From: Blastocatellia bacterium
Lineage (GTDB): Bacteria; Acidobacteriota; Blastocatellia; HR10; J050
Direction of reading: 5' to 3'
NCBI GenBank assembly: GCA_026985075.1
Contig: JALSQX010000103.1
Coordinates: 1 to 64,000, forward strand
Length of the DNA: 64,000 bases
Below, piece by piece: positions 1 to 8,130 of the stretch. Each line of letters starts with the position of its first letter. Position 1 is the stretch's first letter. The position numbers and the translations under genes were made by a program. The notes beneath the pieces are model-generated. The model saw nothing but the letters and a program-made list of their open reading frames with translations. It made no database searches and had not been told where the DNA came from.

Positions 1-82
1 CCGCGCCCAGCCTTTCTGCGAGAGGGCATGGACGCGGGCCAGTGGCATCAATGGACGGGATTCCCTGGCGGCACAATGCGGA

Positions 83-177
83 TGTGAACATGTCAGGAGA
101 GAAACATCAGCACAGACAACTCGTTGCCAGTGAGGGCGCGCTCGAAGGTGTGAACATGTCAGGAGAGAAACACCAGC
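83..177. repeat. two-copy 29-bp direct repeat, 66-bp period
   Basis: The 29-bp segments at 83-111 and 149-177 are identical except for one base (T/C) near the end; the core reads TGTGAACATGTCAGGAGAG. They are separated by 37 bp of unrelated sequence. No third copy is visible on either side. The surrounding 1-350 holds no gene I can support; a short frame running through both copies reads VNMSGEKHQ twice but has no other protein-like features. The geometry resembles a CRISPR unit, but two copies without cas genes do not support that. A remnant of a mobile element or a duplicated protein-binding site are alternatives. Confidence 0.6.
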
Positions 178-352
178 CTCGACACATCCGCCGCCCTCTC
201 AGAGGATGCTCTCCTTCAAGGAACGGCAGGCTCCAAGATAGAGCGTGACGGAGCATCCCAACCACGAGATCGCGCTCCTGGGAGATGAGGCTCCTCTGTG
301 AGCGCGTCCGTTGGAGCATCCCCCCGTTAGCGCACCGGGCCACTGGGGTCTC

Positions 353-381
353 TTTACAGTTCCCCAGAGTCAACCTATACT
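353..381 (+). promoter_or_regulatory. sigma70-type promoter for the SDR operon
   Basis: TTTACA (353-358) and TATACT (376-381) are separated by 17 bp and lie 24 bp upstream of the SDR start codon. The implied transcript would begin near 388, just before the strong ribosome-binding sequence GGAGGGAG (390-397). Sequence-only prediction. Confidence 0.6.
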
Positions 382-404
382 AGCCCGCTGGAGGGAGTGC
401 AACG

Positions 405-1181
405 ATGAGGTTGAGCGATCGCGTGGTCATCGTCACCGGCAGTGGGCGTGGTCTCGGCAAAGCGATTGCCCTGCGGCTGGCTCGTGAAGGGGCGAGCATC
501 GCCGTCACCGGTCCGCATCGCGATGAACTCCTGGAAGTGGCCTCCGAGATCGAGGCGATGGGCCGTCGCGCGCTGGCCATCGTCGTCGATGTGTCCCGAG
601 AGGACGAAGTCAAGACCATGGCCGAGCGCGCCAGGGAGGGACTGGGACCGATCGATGTTCTCGTCAACAATGCCGGCATCATCGGGCCGACGAGCCTGGC
701 CGTCCACATCGAGCTCGCCGAATGGGATCGCGTGTTGGCCGTCAACCTGACCGGTGCTTTCCTCTGCTGCCGGGCCGTCTTGCCCGAGATGATGGCCCGT
801 CGCTCGGGGAAAATCATCAACATCGCTTCCATGGCCGGTAAGATCGGATATGCGCTTCGAAGCCCCTATGCGGCATCGAAATGGGGACTCATCGGCCTGA
901 CGCGGACGCTGGCCAAAGAGCTCGGCGAGTATAATATCCAGGTGAACGCCGTCTGCCCCGGTCCGGTCGCCGGCCCGCGCATGCAACGCGTCATCGAGCA
1001 ACGCGCCGCTCAGCTCGGCCAGTCGGTCCACGACGTGGAGCGTCAATATCTGGAAGCGGCCGCCCTCCGGCGCATGGTTCACGCCGATGACGTGGCTGCC
1101 CTGGTCGCCTTCCTCTCTTCCGCGGAGGCCGATAATATTACCGGACAAGCCATCGATGTTTCTGCCGGCTATGCGTTGTAG
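405..1181 (+). CDS. SDR family NAD(P)-dependent oxidoreductase
   Basis: A 258-residue classical short-chain dehydrogenase/reductase, at the family's usual length. Visible are the N-terminal Rossmann cofactor motif TGSGRGLG (about residues 12-19), the NNAG motif (about 88-91), the catalytic Ser in NIASMAG (about 142) and the YxxxK pair in YAASK (about 155-159). The ATG is preceded by GGAGGGAG at good spacing and by a consensus promoter. It heads a run of five same-strand genes, and the next encodes a carboxymuconolactone decarboxylase-like protein, which hints at catabolism of a carbonyl or aromatic compound. The substrate cannot be read from sequence; FabG-like ketoacyl reductase activity is an alternative. 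Confidence 0.93.
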   Translation: MRLSDRVVIVTGSGRGLGKAIALRLAREGASIAVTGPHRDELLEVASEIEAMGRRALAIVVDVSREDEVKTMAERAREGLGPIDVLVNNAGIIGPTSLAVHIELAEWDRVLAVNLTGAFLCCRAVLPEMMARRSGKIINIASMAGKIGYALRSPYAASKWGLIGLTRTLAKELGEYNIQVNAVCPGPVAGPRMQRVIEQRAAQLGQSVHDVERQYLEAAALRRMVHADDVAALVAFLSSAEADNITGQAIDVSAGYAL

Positions 1182-1205
1182 GGTGCTCGATGATCATGAC
1201 GGTGA

Positions 1206-1225
1206 TCACAGCATCGATGCTGTGA
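1206..1225. promoter_or_regulatory. 20-bp perfect palindrome before the CMD gene
   Basis: TCACAGCATCGATGCTGTGA equals its own reverse complement. It lies between the SDR stop codon (1181) and the next start (1239), directly before the ribosome-binding sequence GGGAGGAG (1228-1235). As DNA it could be a dimeric regulator operator. As RNA it could fold into an 8-bp stem with a UCGA loop beside the Shine-Dalgarno sequence and affect translation. No U-tract follows, so a terminator is unlikely. Confidence 0.55.
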
Positions 1226-1238
1226 ACGGGAGGAGCCT

Positions 1239-1634
1239 ATGACACTCGCCGATCGCAAAGAGCGTGGTTTGAGATTGCTCGAAGAGATGCTCGGCCGGGA
1301 GCAAGCCGAGCGCACGCGCCGAGCCTGGCACGATATCTGTCCCGATTTCGAGAACTACGTCATCGAATTTCTCTCGGGCGAAATCTGGAGTCGCCCGCAA
1401 CTGGATCGGCGCACCAAAAGTCTGGTCACCATCGCCGCTCTCACGGCCATGGGGCGTTCGCTGGGCCTGGAGCTGAATATTCGCATGGCCTTGAAGAACG
1501 GAGCGACCAGGCAGGACATCGTCGAGACGCTCCTGCATATCGCCCCCTACGCGGGATTTCCCGCCTGTTGGGAAGGGCTGGCGCTGGCCGATAAAGTCTT
1601 CCGCGAATTGGAAGGAGGTGAAGGCGGTGATTGA
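1239..1634 (+). CDS. carboxymuconolactone decarboxylase family protein
   Basis: A 131-residue all-helical protein of the CMD/AhpD superfamily, close in length to 4-carboxymuconolactone decarboxylase. The middle carries the family pattern: DRRTKSLVTIAAL, then the HIAPYAGFPACWEG stretch near residues 101-114 with the conserved His and Gly-Phe-Pro. The CxxC redox pair of AhpD is absent, so a peroxidase partner role is unlikely and a decarboxylase-like role is favoured. The start is supported by GGGAGGAG 3 bp upstream. The 3' end overlaps the next gene by 8 bp, which suggests co-translation. Confidence 0.88.
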   Translation: MTLADRKERGLRLLEEMLGREQAERTRRAWHDICPDFENYVIEFLSGEIWSRPQLDRRTKSLVTIAALTAMGRSLGLELNIRMALKNGATRQDIVETLLHIAPYAGFPACWEGLALADKVFRELEGGEGGD

Positions 1635-1965
1635 ATCGTATCGCTTCGGTCATATCGTCATCGATGGACACTCATTCACCTCGGACGTCATCATTTATCC
1701 GGACCGGGTTCAGGCCCATTGGTGGCGCAAAGAAGGACACAAACTGCAGGTCGAGGATATCGAAGACATTCTCAAAGCGCGGCCCGAGATCCTCATCGTC
1801 GGCACCGGCGCGGCCGGCCAAATGCGCGTGATGCCCGAGACGGCCAAGAAACTCGAAGAGGCCGGGATTCGCTTGATCACCCGGCAAACGGATGAAGCCT
1901 GCCAACTCTATAATGAACTCGCCCGATCGGCGAAGGTGGCCGCTGCCCTGCATCTGACGTGTTGA
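1627..1965 (+). CDS. Mth938-like domain protein (DUF498 family)
   Basis: About 112 residues matching the Mth938/NDUFAF3-type fold: an early beta-rich part (YRFGHIVIDG, TSDVIIYPDRV) and the typical loop EILIVGTGAAGQMRV near residues 57-71, then a C-terminal helix. I place the start at GTG 1627, because AAGGAGG (1612-1618) lies 8 bp upstream of it; a GTG at 1618 is part of that ribosome-binding sequence itself. The gene overlaps the CMD gene. Members are found in archaea and bacteria and, as NDUFAF3, in mitochondrial complex I assembly. Their bacterial function is not established. Confidence 0.85.
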   Translation: MIESYRFGHIVIDGHSFTSDVIIYPDRVQAHWWRKEGHKLQVEDIEDILKARPEILIVGTGAAGQMRVMPETAKKLEEAGIRLITRQTDEACQLYNELARSAKVAAALHLTC

Positions 1966-2114
1966 TCGATCCCTCGGACCGTCCATCGCCATCGCGCGGC
2001 GAACGGCGGGTCGCGCGCCTCCTCAGCCGGTGAGGCCATGCCACTACGTGGAGATCTTCTGAGTCGGCCATTCAGGCTGATCCTGGGACGCGAACGAACG
2101 CAGGGCGACAGCGT

Positions 2115-3200
2115 ATGAGCACCTCTTCTCACCCGCTCGATATCGATATTCCTCCCGCCTGGCAGCGGGCGATCGATCAGATCGTGGCCCGACCGGGAAC
2201 GGTCATGATCCTCGGCGCCGTGGATACCGGCAAGAGCACTCTGACGCGCGCCACTCTTCTGGCGCTCCACCAGGCGGGGCGCCTCGTCGCCTGGGTGGAT
2301 AGCGATGTAGGGCAATCCGATCTCGGGCCGCCCACGACGATTGCCATGGCGATGGTGCGTCCCTCAACCGATCTCACCAAAAGCATCTCGCCCGACGCCA
2401 TGCGATTCGTGGGCGCTGTCTCGCCGAGCGGTCATCTGCTCCAGACCATAGCGGGCGTGCATCGAATGGTTCATCTGGCCCGACAGCGAGGCGCCGAAGC
2501 CATCGTCATCAACACGACGGGGATGGTCCATGGTGGGCCGGCGCGCGCGTTGAAACGGCATCTTGTCGATCTCATCGCTCCCGATTACATTCTGGCCTTA
2601 CAAAAACACCAGGAGATCGAACACCTTCTCAGACCGATCGAGCACTTCCCCGTTCACATCTACCGGCTGCCGCTGTCGGCGCGCGCCCGCGCCTGGTCCC
2701 GAGAGGCTCGCCGCGAGATTCGCCAGCAACATTTCCGCTCGTATTTCCAGAGAGCTACTCTTCACGCCTTTGCCTTGACCGAGGTCAGCGTGCAAAACAC
2801 CTTCTTCGGCTCCGGGCGCGCACTCTCTGAAGGGGAACGGGCCGATGCCTCCTCAACCCTCGATACAGATGTCGTTTATGGGGAATGGTGCAGCGATGGC
2901 CTCTTCCTCGTGGTGGGCGGCGTGTTTCGCGCTCATCACCTTCCCCTTCTCAAAGAGATTTTCGGAATCGGTCGAATCCATATCATTCCCATCTCCGATT
3001 TCGAGCACCGATTGGTGGGACTATGCGATGCCCATAATGACCTTCTCGCCCTCGGTCTCGTGGAGCATGTTGAATGGACCCGAGGCGTTCTCCACATCCT
3101 CGCCCCAAGGATGGACCGACAGCGGATCACGGTCATTCAATTTGGTTCCATGCGCGTGTATCGCGATGGCCGCGAGTATGCCGTGGCGCATCGACTCTGA
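2115..3200 (+). CDS. Clp1/Grc3-type polynucleotide 5'-hydroxyl kinase
   Basis: A 361-residue P-loop protein. The Walker A motif GAVDTGKST lies at residues 34-42 and the family-typical DSDVGQSDLGPP at 62-73. The C-terminal half contains a beta-rich domain like that of archaeal and eukaryotic Clp1/Grc3/NOL9 proteins. Characterised relatives transfer the gamma-phosphate of ATP or GTP to 5'-OH ends of RNA or DNA, in tRNA/rRNA processing and repair. The ATG follows a weak ribosome-binding site, and its ATGA overlaps the end of a 26-codon open frame. The neighbours (Mth938-like, DoxX) do not explain its role. Bacterial substrates are unknown, so the biochemical role is inferred from the family. Confidence 0.82.
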   Translation: MSTSSHPLDIDIPPAWQRAIDQIVARPGTVMILGAVDTGKSTLTRATLLALHQAGRLVAWVDSDVGQSDLGPPTTIAMAMVRPSTDLTKSISPDAMRFVGAVSPSGHLLQTIAGVHRMVHLARQRGAEAIVINTTGMVHGGPARALKRHLVDLIAPDYILALQKHQEIEHLLRPIEHFPVHIYRLPLSARARAWSREARREIRQQHFRSYFQRATLHAFALTEVSVQNTFFGSGRALSEGERADASSTLDTDVVYGEWCSDGLFLVVGGVFRAHHLPLLKEIFGIGRIHIIPISDFEHRLVGLCDAHNDLLALGLVEHVEWTRGVLHILAPRMDRQRITVIQFGSMRVYRDGREYAVAHRL

Positions 3201-3251
3201 GGCGTCGTCAGATGTTGTGCCCATAGCCACCGGGCGATAGAGTATCGCTCC

Positions 3252-3695
3252 ATGAAACGCGCTGAATATGCGACGGCCATCATCGCCTTTCTGAGTCGAT
3301 GGATTGTGGGATTCCTCTTTCTCATGCCCGGTTGGACCAAGATGTTCACCATGGGGCCGATAGCGTTCGCTCGCCGCGTCTTCGTCGAAGGATACGCTGA
3401 GACCTGGATCCCCAAAGTCCTGCTCTGGATCGCCGGCCTGCCCGTTCCCTTCATCGAGCTGATCGGTGGATTCCTTCTCATCCTCGGCCTCTGGACGCAA
3501 CGGGTGTGCCTTCTGCTCGGTCTCTTGCTGGTGATGGTGAACTACGGCCATCTGCTCAAAGATCCATTCTACGATGTGACGACTCACGTCATGCCTCGAT
3601 TGCTCTTATTGTTCATCATCCTGATCATCCCGCCGGAAGAGGACCGCTTCTCTCTCCACGCCTTGTGGAAGCGATGGCGGACCAGAGTCTCCTGA
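3252..3695 (+). CDS. DoxX family membrane protein
   Basis: A 147-residue protein with four hydrophobic segments (about residues 14-34, 58-78, 82-100 and 115-132). It carries typical DoxX/SURF4-like features: an early FLMPGWTKMF stretch and PFIELIGGFLLILGLWT in the second helix. The family is associated with quinol- or thiosulfate-linked redox reactions and with membrane oxidoreductase complexes, but the function here cannot be assigned. It lies 51 bp after the kinase gene on the same strand and is the last gene of the run, facing the convergent universal stress protein gene. Confidence 0.85.
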   Translation: MKRAEYATAIIAFLSRWIVGFLFLMPGWTKMFTMGPIAFARRVFVEGYAETWIPKVLLWIAGLPVPFIELIGGFLLILGLWTQRVCLLLGLLLVMVNYGHLLKDPFYDVTTHVMPRLLLLFIILIIPPEEDRFSLHALWKRWRTRVS

Positions 3696-3734
3696 TCGAG
3701 CATCCAGCCCGTCTCCGAACGAAGGGAGAGGCGT

Positions 3735-4205
3735 TCATTCGTCGATGATCTTCACCGGACGCGGACTGCGCCTCTGAATCTCGGCGACGGCGGAACCGAA
3801 AAGGATGCGGGACAAGGTCGATCGATGCCGCCGAGTCAAAATGACCTGTTCGACTTCCTGTTCGGCGATGACTTCCAACACGGTCTCGATGAAATCGCCT
3901 TCCCGAATCAAGGGACGAGCGGGGACTCCAGCCTGTTCGGCCTGTTGCTGAATCTCACGGACGATGACCTCCGCTTGCGCCACGTATTCGGCCTGCATGG
4001 CCTGATAGAGTCGATCCGAGGGGCTCCCGCCGATCCATCCCTCCTCGGTGAGTTGTCTGATGACCTTATCAGAGAGTTGTCGGTCGACGACGAACAGAAT
4101 CACCAGTTGCGCCGAAGCCACTTTGGCCGCTTCGATGGCTGCGCTCACGCTCTGAGGTGATTTACGCGTCGTCGATAAGACGAGGAGTATTTTTTTCATC
4201 TTCAT
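3735..4205 (-). CDS. universal stress protein (UspA family)
   Basis: A 156-residue Usp fold: an N-terminal MKKILLVLST strand, helices rich in Ala/Glu, a middle VILFVVD strand and a C-terminal FGSAVAEIQRRSPRPVKII. ATP-binding Usp proteins have a G-x2-G-x9-GS signature. Here the first two glycines are replaced in TRRHRSTLSRILFGS, so nucleotide binding may be lost. It starts 3 bp after the stop codon of the SLC13-type carrier gene and is probably co-transcribed with it. Two closely spaced ATG codons (4205, 4199) could each serve as start; neither has a strong ribosome-binding site. Confidence 0.85.
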   Translation of the reverse strand: MKMKKILLVLSTTRKSPQSVSAAIEAAKVASAQLVILFVVDRQLSDKVIRQLTEEGWIGGSPSDRLYQAMQAEYVAQAEVIVREIQQQAEQAGVPARPLIREGDFIETVLEVIAEQEVEQVILTRRHRSTLSRILFGSAVAEIQRRSPRPVKIIDE

Positions 4206-4208
4206 CCA

Positions 4209-5828
4209 TCACAACTCCAATCCGATCCACGGCCAATAACTGACGGCCAGGAGACAGAACACGGCCCAGGCGATCAGGTCGAGTAACAAGCCTCCTTTGA
4301 TCACATCGCGCAGACGGACGAATCCAGAAGAATAGGCCAGCATCATCGCCGGCGTGCTCAGCGGAAGTGTGAACGCCAAACCGGAAGGGATGGCCAGCGC
4401 CAGCGTGAGGAGTCGGGGATCCAGAGCGATGTCGCGCGCCAGTCCAACGGCGACGGGCATCAACGAAGCGACGACGGCCGAGTTGCTCATCATCTCGGTG
4501 AGCACAATCGTCGACAGCGCCAATGCTGCCACCATCAGCACGGGCGAATGGATGAATCCTCCCAGCGTGTGTCGAGCGACCCAACTCGCCGCTCCCGTTC
4601 GCTCCAGCGCGAAGCCCATGGCGATAGCTCCGCCGTAGAGGAGAAAGACGCCCCAGTTGACGTCCTCCTCGACTTCCTTCCAGGTCATCAATTGGAAGAT
4701 GAACGCGATGACGACCGCCGCCAGAGCGATGTTGGCCAATCCCAGTCGATCTCCGAGCGTGACCCAACAGAAGATCGTGACGATCATGAGCGCTCCGATG
4801 CCCTTCTCTCGCCTGGTGAGCGGCCCGAGCGCTTGTGCTTTCTCGGATAAGAAACGCTCGGCGACTTCGACCTCGCCGAGTTCGGAAGGAAAGAACCGGA
4901 GTAACACCAAAAGACCCACTCCCATGAGCACGACGACGGTGGGTCCGGCGGCCAGCATCCAGGGAAGGAATCCGATCGTCCGTCCCGTCGTCTCCTGAAG
5001 GATTCCCACGGCCAGCGGCGCCCGTGCGCCTCCTAAGAATGTCGCTACGCTCCCGATGATACAGCCCCAGGCCATGGCCAGGAAGAGCCCAGCGCCATAC
5101 CGGCTGCGTCCCGGCTTCAGTCCGAGCGCCAAGGCGATCTCCGTGACGATGGGAAACATCATCGCCGCCACGGCGTGCGCTGTGATCCAGAAGGACATCA
5201 CGGCCGAGAGGAGAAACAGACTCCCCATCAACCGCTCCGGCGTCTTCCCACACCGCTTCAACACCAACAGGGCGATGCGCTGACTCAATCCCGATCGCAT
5301 GAACGAGGAAGCGAGAATGAACGCGCCGAGAATGAAGAACACAGCCTGATTGCCGAACAACGCATACGCCTCATTGGCCTTCAAGACCCCAGTCAGCGGG
5401 AACAAAATGACGGCCAACAACCCGGTGATCATCAATGGAATGACATCGGTCACCCAGAAGATGACGCAGACGAGGAAGATGGCCAAAGCCTTCAATCCTT
5501 CGGGCGTCAAGCCATCGGGCGCCGGTTGCGAGACGAGCGCAAAAAAGATGGCCATCGTCAAGGCGATGATGATGAGTCGCTTGTGTCGCGCCAGACGTTC
5601 CAGCCACCGTGGCCGCGTTTGAGCCAATCGACCTCGCAATACCAGAGGTCGCGCCGCGCCCTCCAGCACGCCCTCGGCAGCCGGGGGATCAGGGGCCGGT
5701 GATGACGTCGCTCTCTTCTCGTTCATAACGCTGGCTCGCGGACGAACTATCCGATCAAGCGCGTGGGGTTGACTGGCAGCAGACCGACCATGGGAATCCA
5801 TCGCCCGGTGATCGGGATCTTCGTTCAC
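4209..5828 (-). CDS. SLC13/DASS-type anion transporter
   Basis: A 539-residue polytopic membrane protein with about 11-12 hydrophobic segments, in the divalent anion:Na+ symporter family (dicarboxylates, sulfate). The C-terminal half-site SNSAVVASLMPVA matches the family's SNT/SNS motif. The corresponding N-terminal motif reads WITAHAVAAMMFP rather than SNT, so the substrate is uncertain. The GTG at 5828 overlaps the upstream oxidoreductase stop codon (GTGA), which suggests coupling. The first 34 residues look poorly protein-like, so ATG 5726 (MNEKRATSS) is an alternative start. Likely an importer of organic or inorganic anions. Confidence 0.88.
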   Translation of the reverse strand: MNEDPDHRAMDSHGRSAASQPHALDRIVRPRASVMNEKRATSSPAPDPPAAEGVLEGAARPLVLRGRLAQTRPRWLERLARHKRLIIIALTMAIFFALVSQPAPDGLTPEGLKALAIFLVCVIFWVTDVIPLMITGLLAVILFPLTGVLKANEAYALFGNQAVFFILGAFILASSFMRSGLSQRIALLVLKRCGKTPERLMGSLFLLSAVMSFWITAHAVAAMMFPIVTEIALALGLKPGRSRYGAGLFLAMAWGCIIGSVATFLGGARAPLAVGILQETTGRTIGFLPWMLAAGPTVVVLMGVGLLVLLRFFPSELGEVEVAERFLSEKAQALGPLTRREKGIGALMIVTIFCWVTLGDRLGLANIALAAVVIAFIFQLMTWKEVEEDVNWGVFLLYGGAIAMGFALERTGAASWVARHTLGGFIHSPVLMVAALALSTIVLTEMMSNSAVVASLMPVAVGLARDIALDPRLLTLALAIPSGLAFTLPLSTPAMMLAYSSGFVRLRDVIKGGLLLDLIAWAVFCLLAVSYWPWIGLEL

Positions 5829-7828
5829 GCAATCTTTTCGATCTCCACGCGGGCATCATTGTAACAGGCTCCTCCTCCGACCTCGTTGACATGAGGGGGA
5901 CAAAGCGCCGTGGCCGTGAAGCCGTTCAGGGACGATTTTCGCCAAGCGCCTTTGGGCATAGAAACGACGCCCGCTCGCACCCGCTGGCTCACTTCGGCCC
6001 GGCAGACGACCTCGCCGAACTCATTGAACACGCGGACGACGTCCCCCTCGTTGATCCCTCTGGCCGAAGCGTCGACCGGATTCAGGGTCACGCACAATTC
6101 GGGATAATTGAACTCGCCCAACGTGCTGCTGATCATCCTGGCATTGGCCGGACTGACCAGGGCGAGGGGAAACTGAGAGTTATCGACCGGCTGATACCGG
6201 TATGGCTCTCCCCCCAACGCCGATGGGGCGAGATGAATCTTCCCATCGGGCGTTCCGGGAAAGACCGTTCCGAATTGAATGGGTGTCTCTCCGGGAAAAT
6301 CAAAACGATGAGGGCGACCAGCAAACAAGACGCTGGGATCGACCGGGCGGCCACAGATGGAGAGAGCGGCAGCCACCTTTTTCATGCAGGTCTCCGTATC
6401 CCAGGTGAACGGTTCCTCGTCCCAACCCATCGCTCGTCCGAGGAGAGCGAACACCTCCTCATTCGGTTTCGCCTCGCCACGAGGAGCGATGACCGGCTGC
6501 ACGCCACCCACCGTATAGCTTCCATACGCTTTCTTGATCTCCCACTGCTCGAGGAACGTCGTCGCCGGCAGGAGAATATCAGCGTACCGGGCCGTGTCAG
6601 TCATGACCTGCTCGAAGACGACGGTGAACAGATCCTCGCGCGCCAGACCGCGGAGCACGGCACGCTGATCGGGCGCCGTCACGGCGGGATTGCAATTGTA
6701 CACGAACAACGCCTTGATGGGAGGTCGCGCATCTCCACATAAAACGGCTCCCAGTCGCGTCATGTTGATCACCCGGGTGGACCAGCGATAATTTCCCAAC
6801 AGACGCGATCGGTCGTAGTGGATGGCACTGCCGTTGCTCAGCGTATACCCTCCACCGCGCATGCCGAACTTGCCGAGCAATGCGGGCATGGCCAGAATGG
6901 CGGCGACGGCCTGTCCCCCGTTGCGATTGCGCTCTAATCCCCATCCGCAACGGATGACCGCCGGCGTCGAAGCCGCATACCTTTCGGCCAGTATTCGAAT
7001 CTGGTCGGCCTCAACGCCCGCTTCCTCGGCAGCGCGATGGAGCGACCACGCCTCCGCCCGTTGAAGCAAGATCTCCACGCCCGTGGTATGTCGGTCGAGG
7101 AATGCCCAATCGAGTCGATGGGTTTCCTTCCACAAACGGATCATGGCTAATGCCACCGGTAGATCTGTGCCGGGACGAACAGGGAGATGAAGGTCCACGT
7201 GGCGAGCGGAAAAATTTTCCACCGGATCGACGACGGCCACGAATGCTCCACGACGCCTGGCCTCGCGAAGGAAGGGGACGAGATGTATGTGAGAGACCCT
7301 CGGGTTCGCCCCCCAGATGATGATGCAGCGGGCGTGACGATAATCCTCATAGGCGACGCCGGGCATCTTGCCATACATGGCCGCGGCCACCGCCGTCGTC
7401 GGCGCTGCGCAGAGCGTCCTGGCCAATCGCGAGGCGCCGAGTTTGGCAAAATACAGCTCATCGATGAACCGTTCACCGAGCAATCCGTTCGATCCTCCAT
7501 AGTGATAAGGGAGAATAGCCTCCCCGCCCCATCGCGCGATGATGTCTCGGAATCGATCAGTGATCGTGGCGATGGCTTCATCCCAGGTGATGCGCTCAAA
7601 CTGGCCGGAGCCTTTGGCTCCCCGACGCCGCATGGGATAGAGGAGGCGATCGGCATGATAGACGCGACGATCGAATCGGGACACTTTGCCGCAGATGAAA
7701 CCGTTCGTCGTCCGATGATGGCGCGTCCCGCCGATGCGTTGAATCCTCCCCGTATCCACGACGACTTCGAGGGAACAGGTATCGGGGCAATCCATGGTAC
7801 ACGTGGTGGAGATGATGTTCACAGTCAT
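5825..7828 (-). CDS. molybdopterin-dependent oxidoreductase (DMSO reductase superfamily)
   Basis: A 667-residue catalytic subunit of the Mo/W-bis-MGD family. An N-terminal [4Fe-4S] site is visible as Cys10, Cys14, Cys18 and Cys46. The likely metal ligand is Cys140 in ARTLCAAPTTAV, the position occupied by Sec, Cys or Ser across the family. Further on come GANPRVSHIH, the molybdopterin-binding YNCNPAVTAPDQ and DILLPATTFLEQ, and a C-terminal molydopterin-binding domain starting near residue 545. There is no Tat signal, so it is cytoplasmic. No Fe-S beta or membrane subunit gene is adjacent; the downstream neighbour is an anion carrier. The substrate is unknown; formate, thiosulfate or polysulfide-like reactions are possible. 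Confidence 0.9.
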   Translation of the reverse strand: MTVNIISTTCTMDCPDTCSLEVVVDTGRIQRIGGTRHHRTTNGFICGKVSRFDRRVYHADRLLYPMRRRGAKGSGQFERITWDEAIATITDRFRDIIARWGGEAILPYHYGGSNGLLGERFIDELYFAKLGASRLARTLCAAPTTAVAAAMYGKMPGVAYEDYRHARCIIIWGANPRVSHIHLVPFLREARRRGAFVAVVDPVENFSARHVDLHLPVRPGTDLPVALAMIRLWKETHRLDWAFLDRHTTGVEILLQRAEAWSLHRAAEEAGVEADQIRILAERYAASTPAVIRCGWGLERNRNGGQAVAAILAMPALLGKFGMRGGGYTLSNGSAIHYDRSRLLGNYRWSTRVINMTRLGAVLCGDARPPIKALFVYNCNPAVTAPDQRAVLRGLAREDLFTVVFEQVMTDTARYADILLPATTFLEQWEIKKAYGSYTVGGVQPVIAPRGEAKPNEEVFALLGRAMGWDEEPFTWDTETCMKKVAAALSICGRPVDPSVLFAGRPHRFDFPGETPIQFGTVFPGTPDGKIHLAPSALGGEPYRYQPVDNSQFPLALVSPANARMISSTLGEFNYPELCVTLNPVDASARGINEGDVVRVFNEFGEVVCRAEVSQRVRAGVVSMPKGAWRKSSLNGFTATALCPPHVNEVGGGACYNDARVEIEKIA

Positions 7829-8130
7829 AGGTTGAACTCCGGCGTTTCAGGATAGCGTCAATCCACCAGAGGCAGCAAGTCGCCTCCACCCCCGGCACTC
7901 AACGAATCCAGGCATGGGTGAGCGAAGGCACTCAAGGATGGAGAACCGGTTCCACACCCATCTCACGAATGCGCCTGGTCGGGGCGAGTGAGCGTCCTGA
8001 ACGAAGAATAGAGATCTGGTTCCATGTTCGAACTGACAGTACCGGGAGGGTCGAGGATACGAGATTGGGGCTCCAGTGGCCCCGCCCCGGATGTGGGACC
8101 AGACGGGTCTGCGTCCCTCGCCGGTGAGCG
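7829..8130. other. 300-bp spacer between minus-strand genes
   Basis: No open frame here has protein-like composition or a convincing ribosome-binding site. The part nearest the oxidoreductase gene should carry its promoter. On the minus strand TTGCTG followed after 18 bp by TATCCT is a weak candidate. I see no tRNA or clear hairpin. Confidence 0.4.

Noticed and set aside
83-177. CRISPR array
   Set aside because: Only two copies in the window, no cas genes, and one mismatch; kept as a plain direct repeat.
42-248. 68-codon frame across the direct repeats
   Set aside because: No motif and no ribosome-binding site; the repeated peptide simply reflects the 66-bp DNA repeat.
2038-2118. 26-codon frame ending at the ATGA of the Clp1-like gene
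   Set aside because: The GAGG is only 2 bp from its ATG and the frame is very short; probably chance.
5825-7828. Selenoprotein formate dehydrogenase using the tRNA-Sec in this window
   Set aside because: The predicted metal ligand is Cys140 and the frame has no in-frame UGA.
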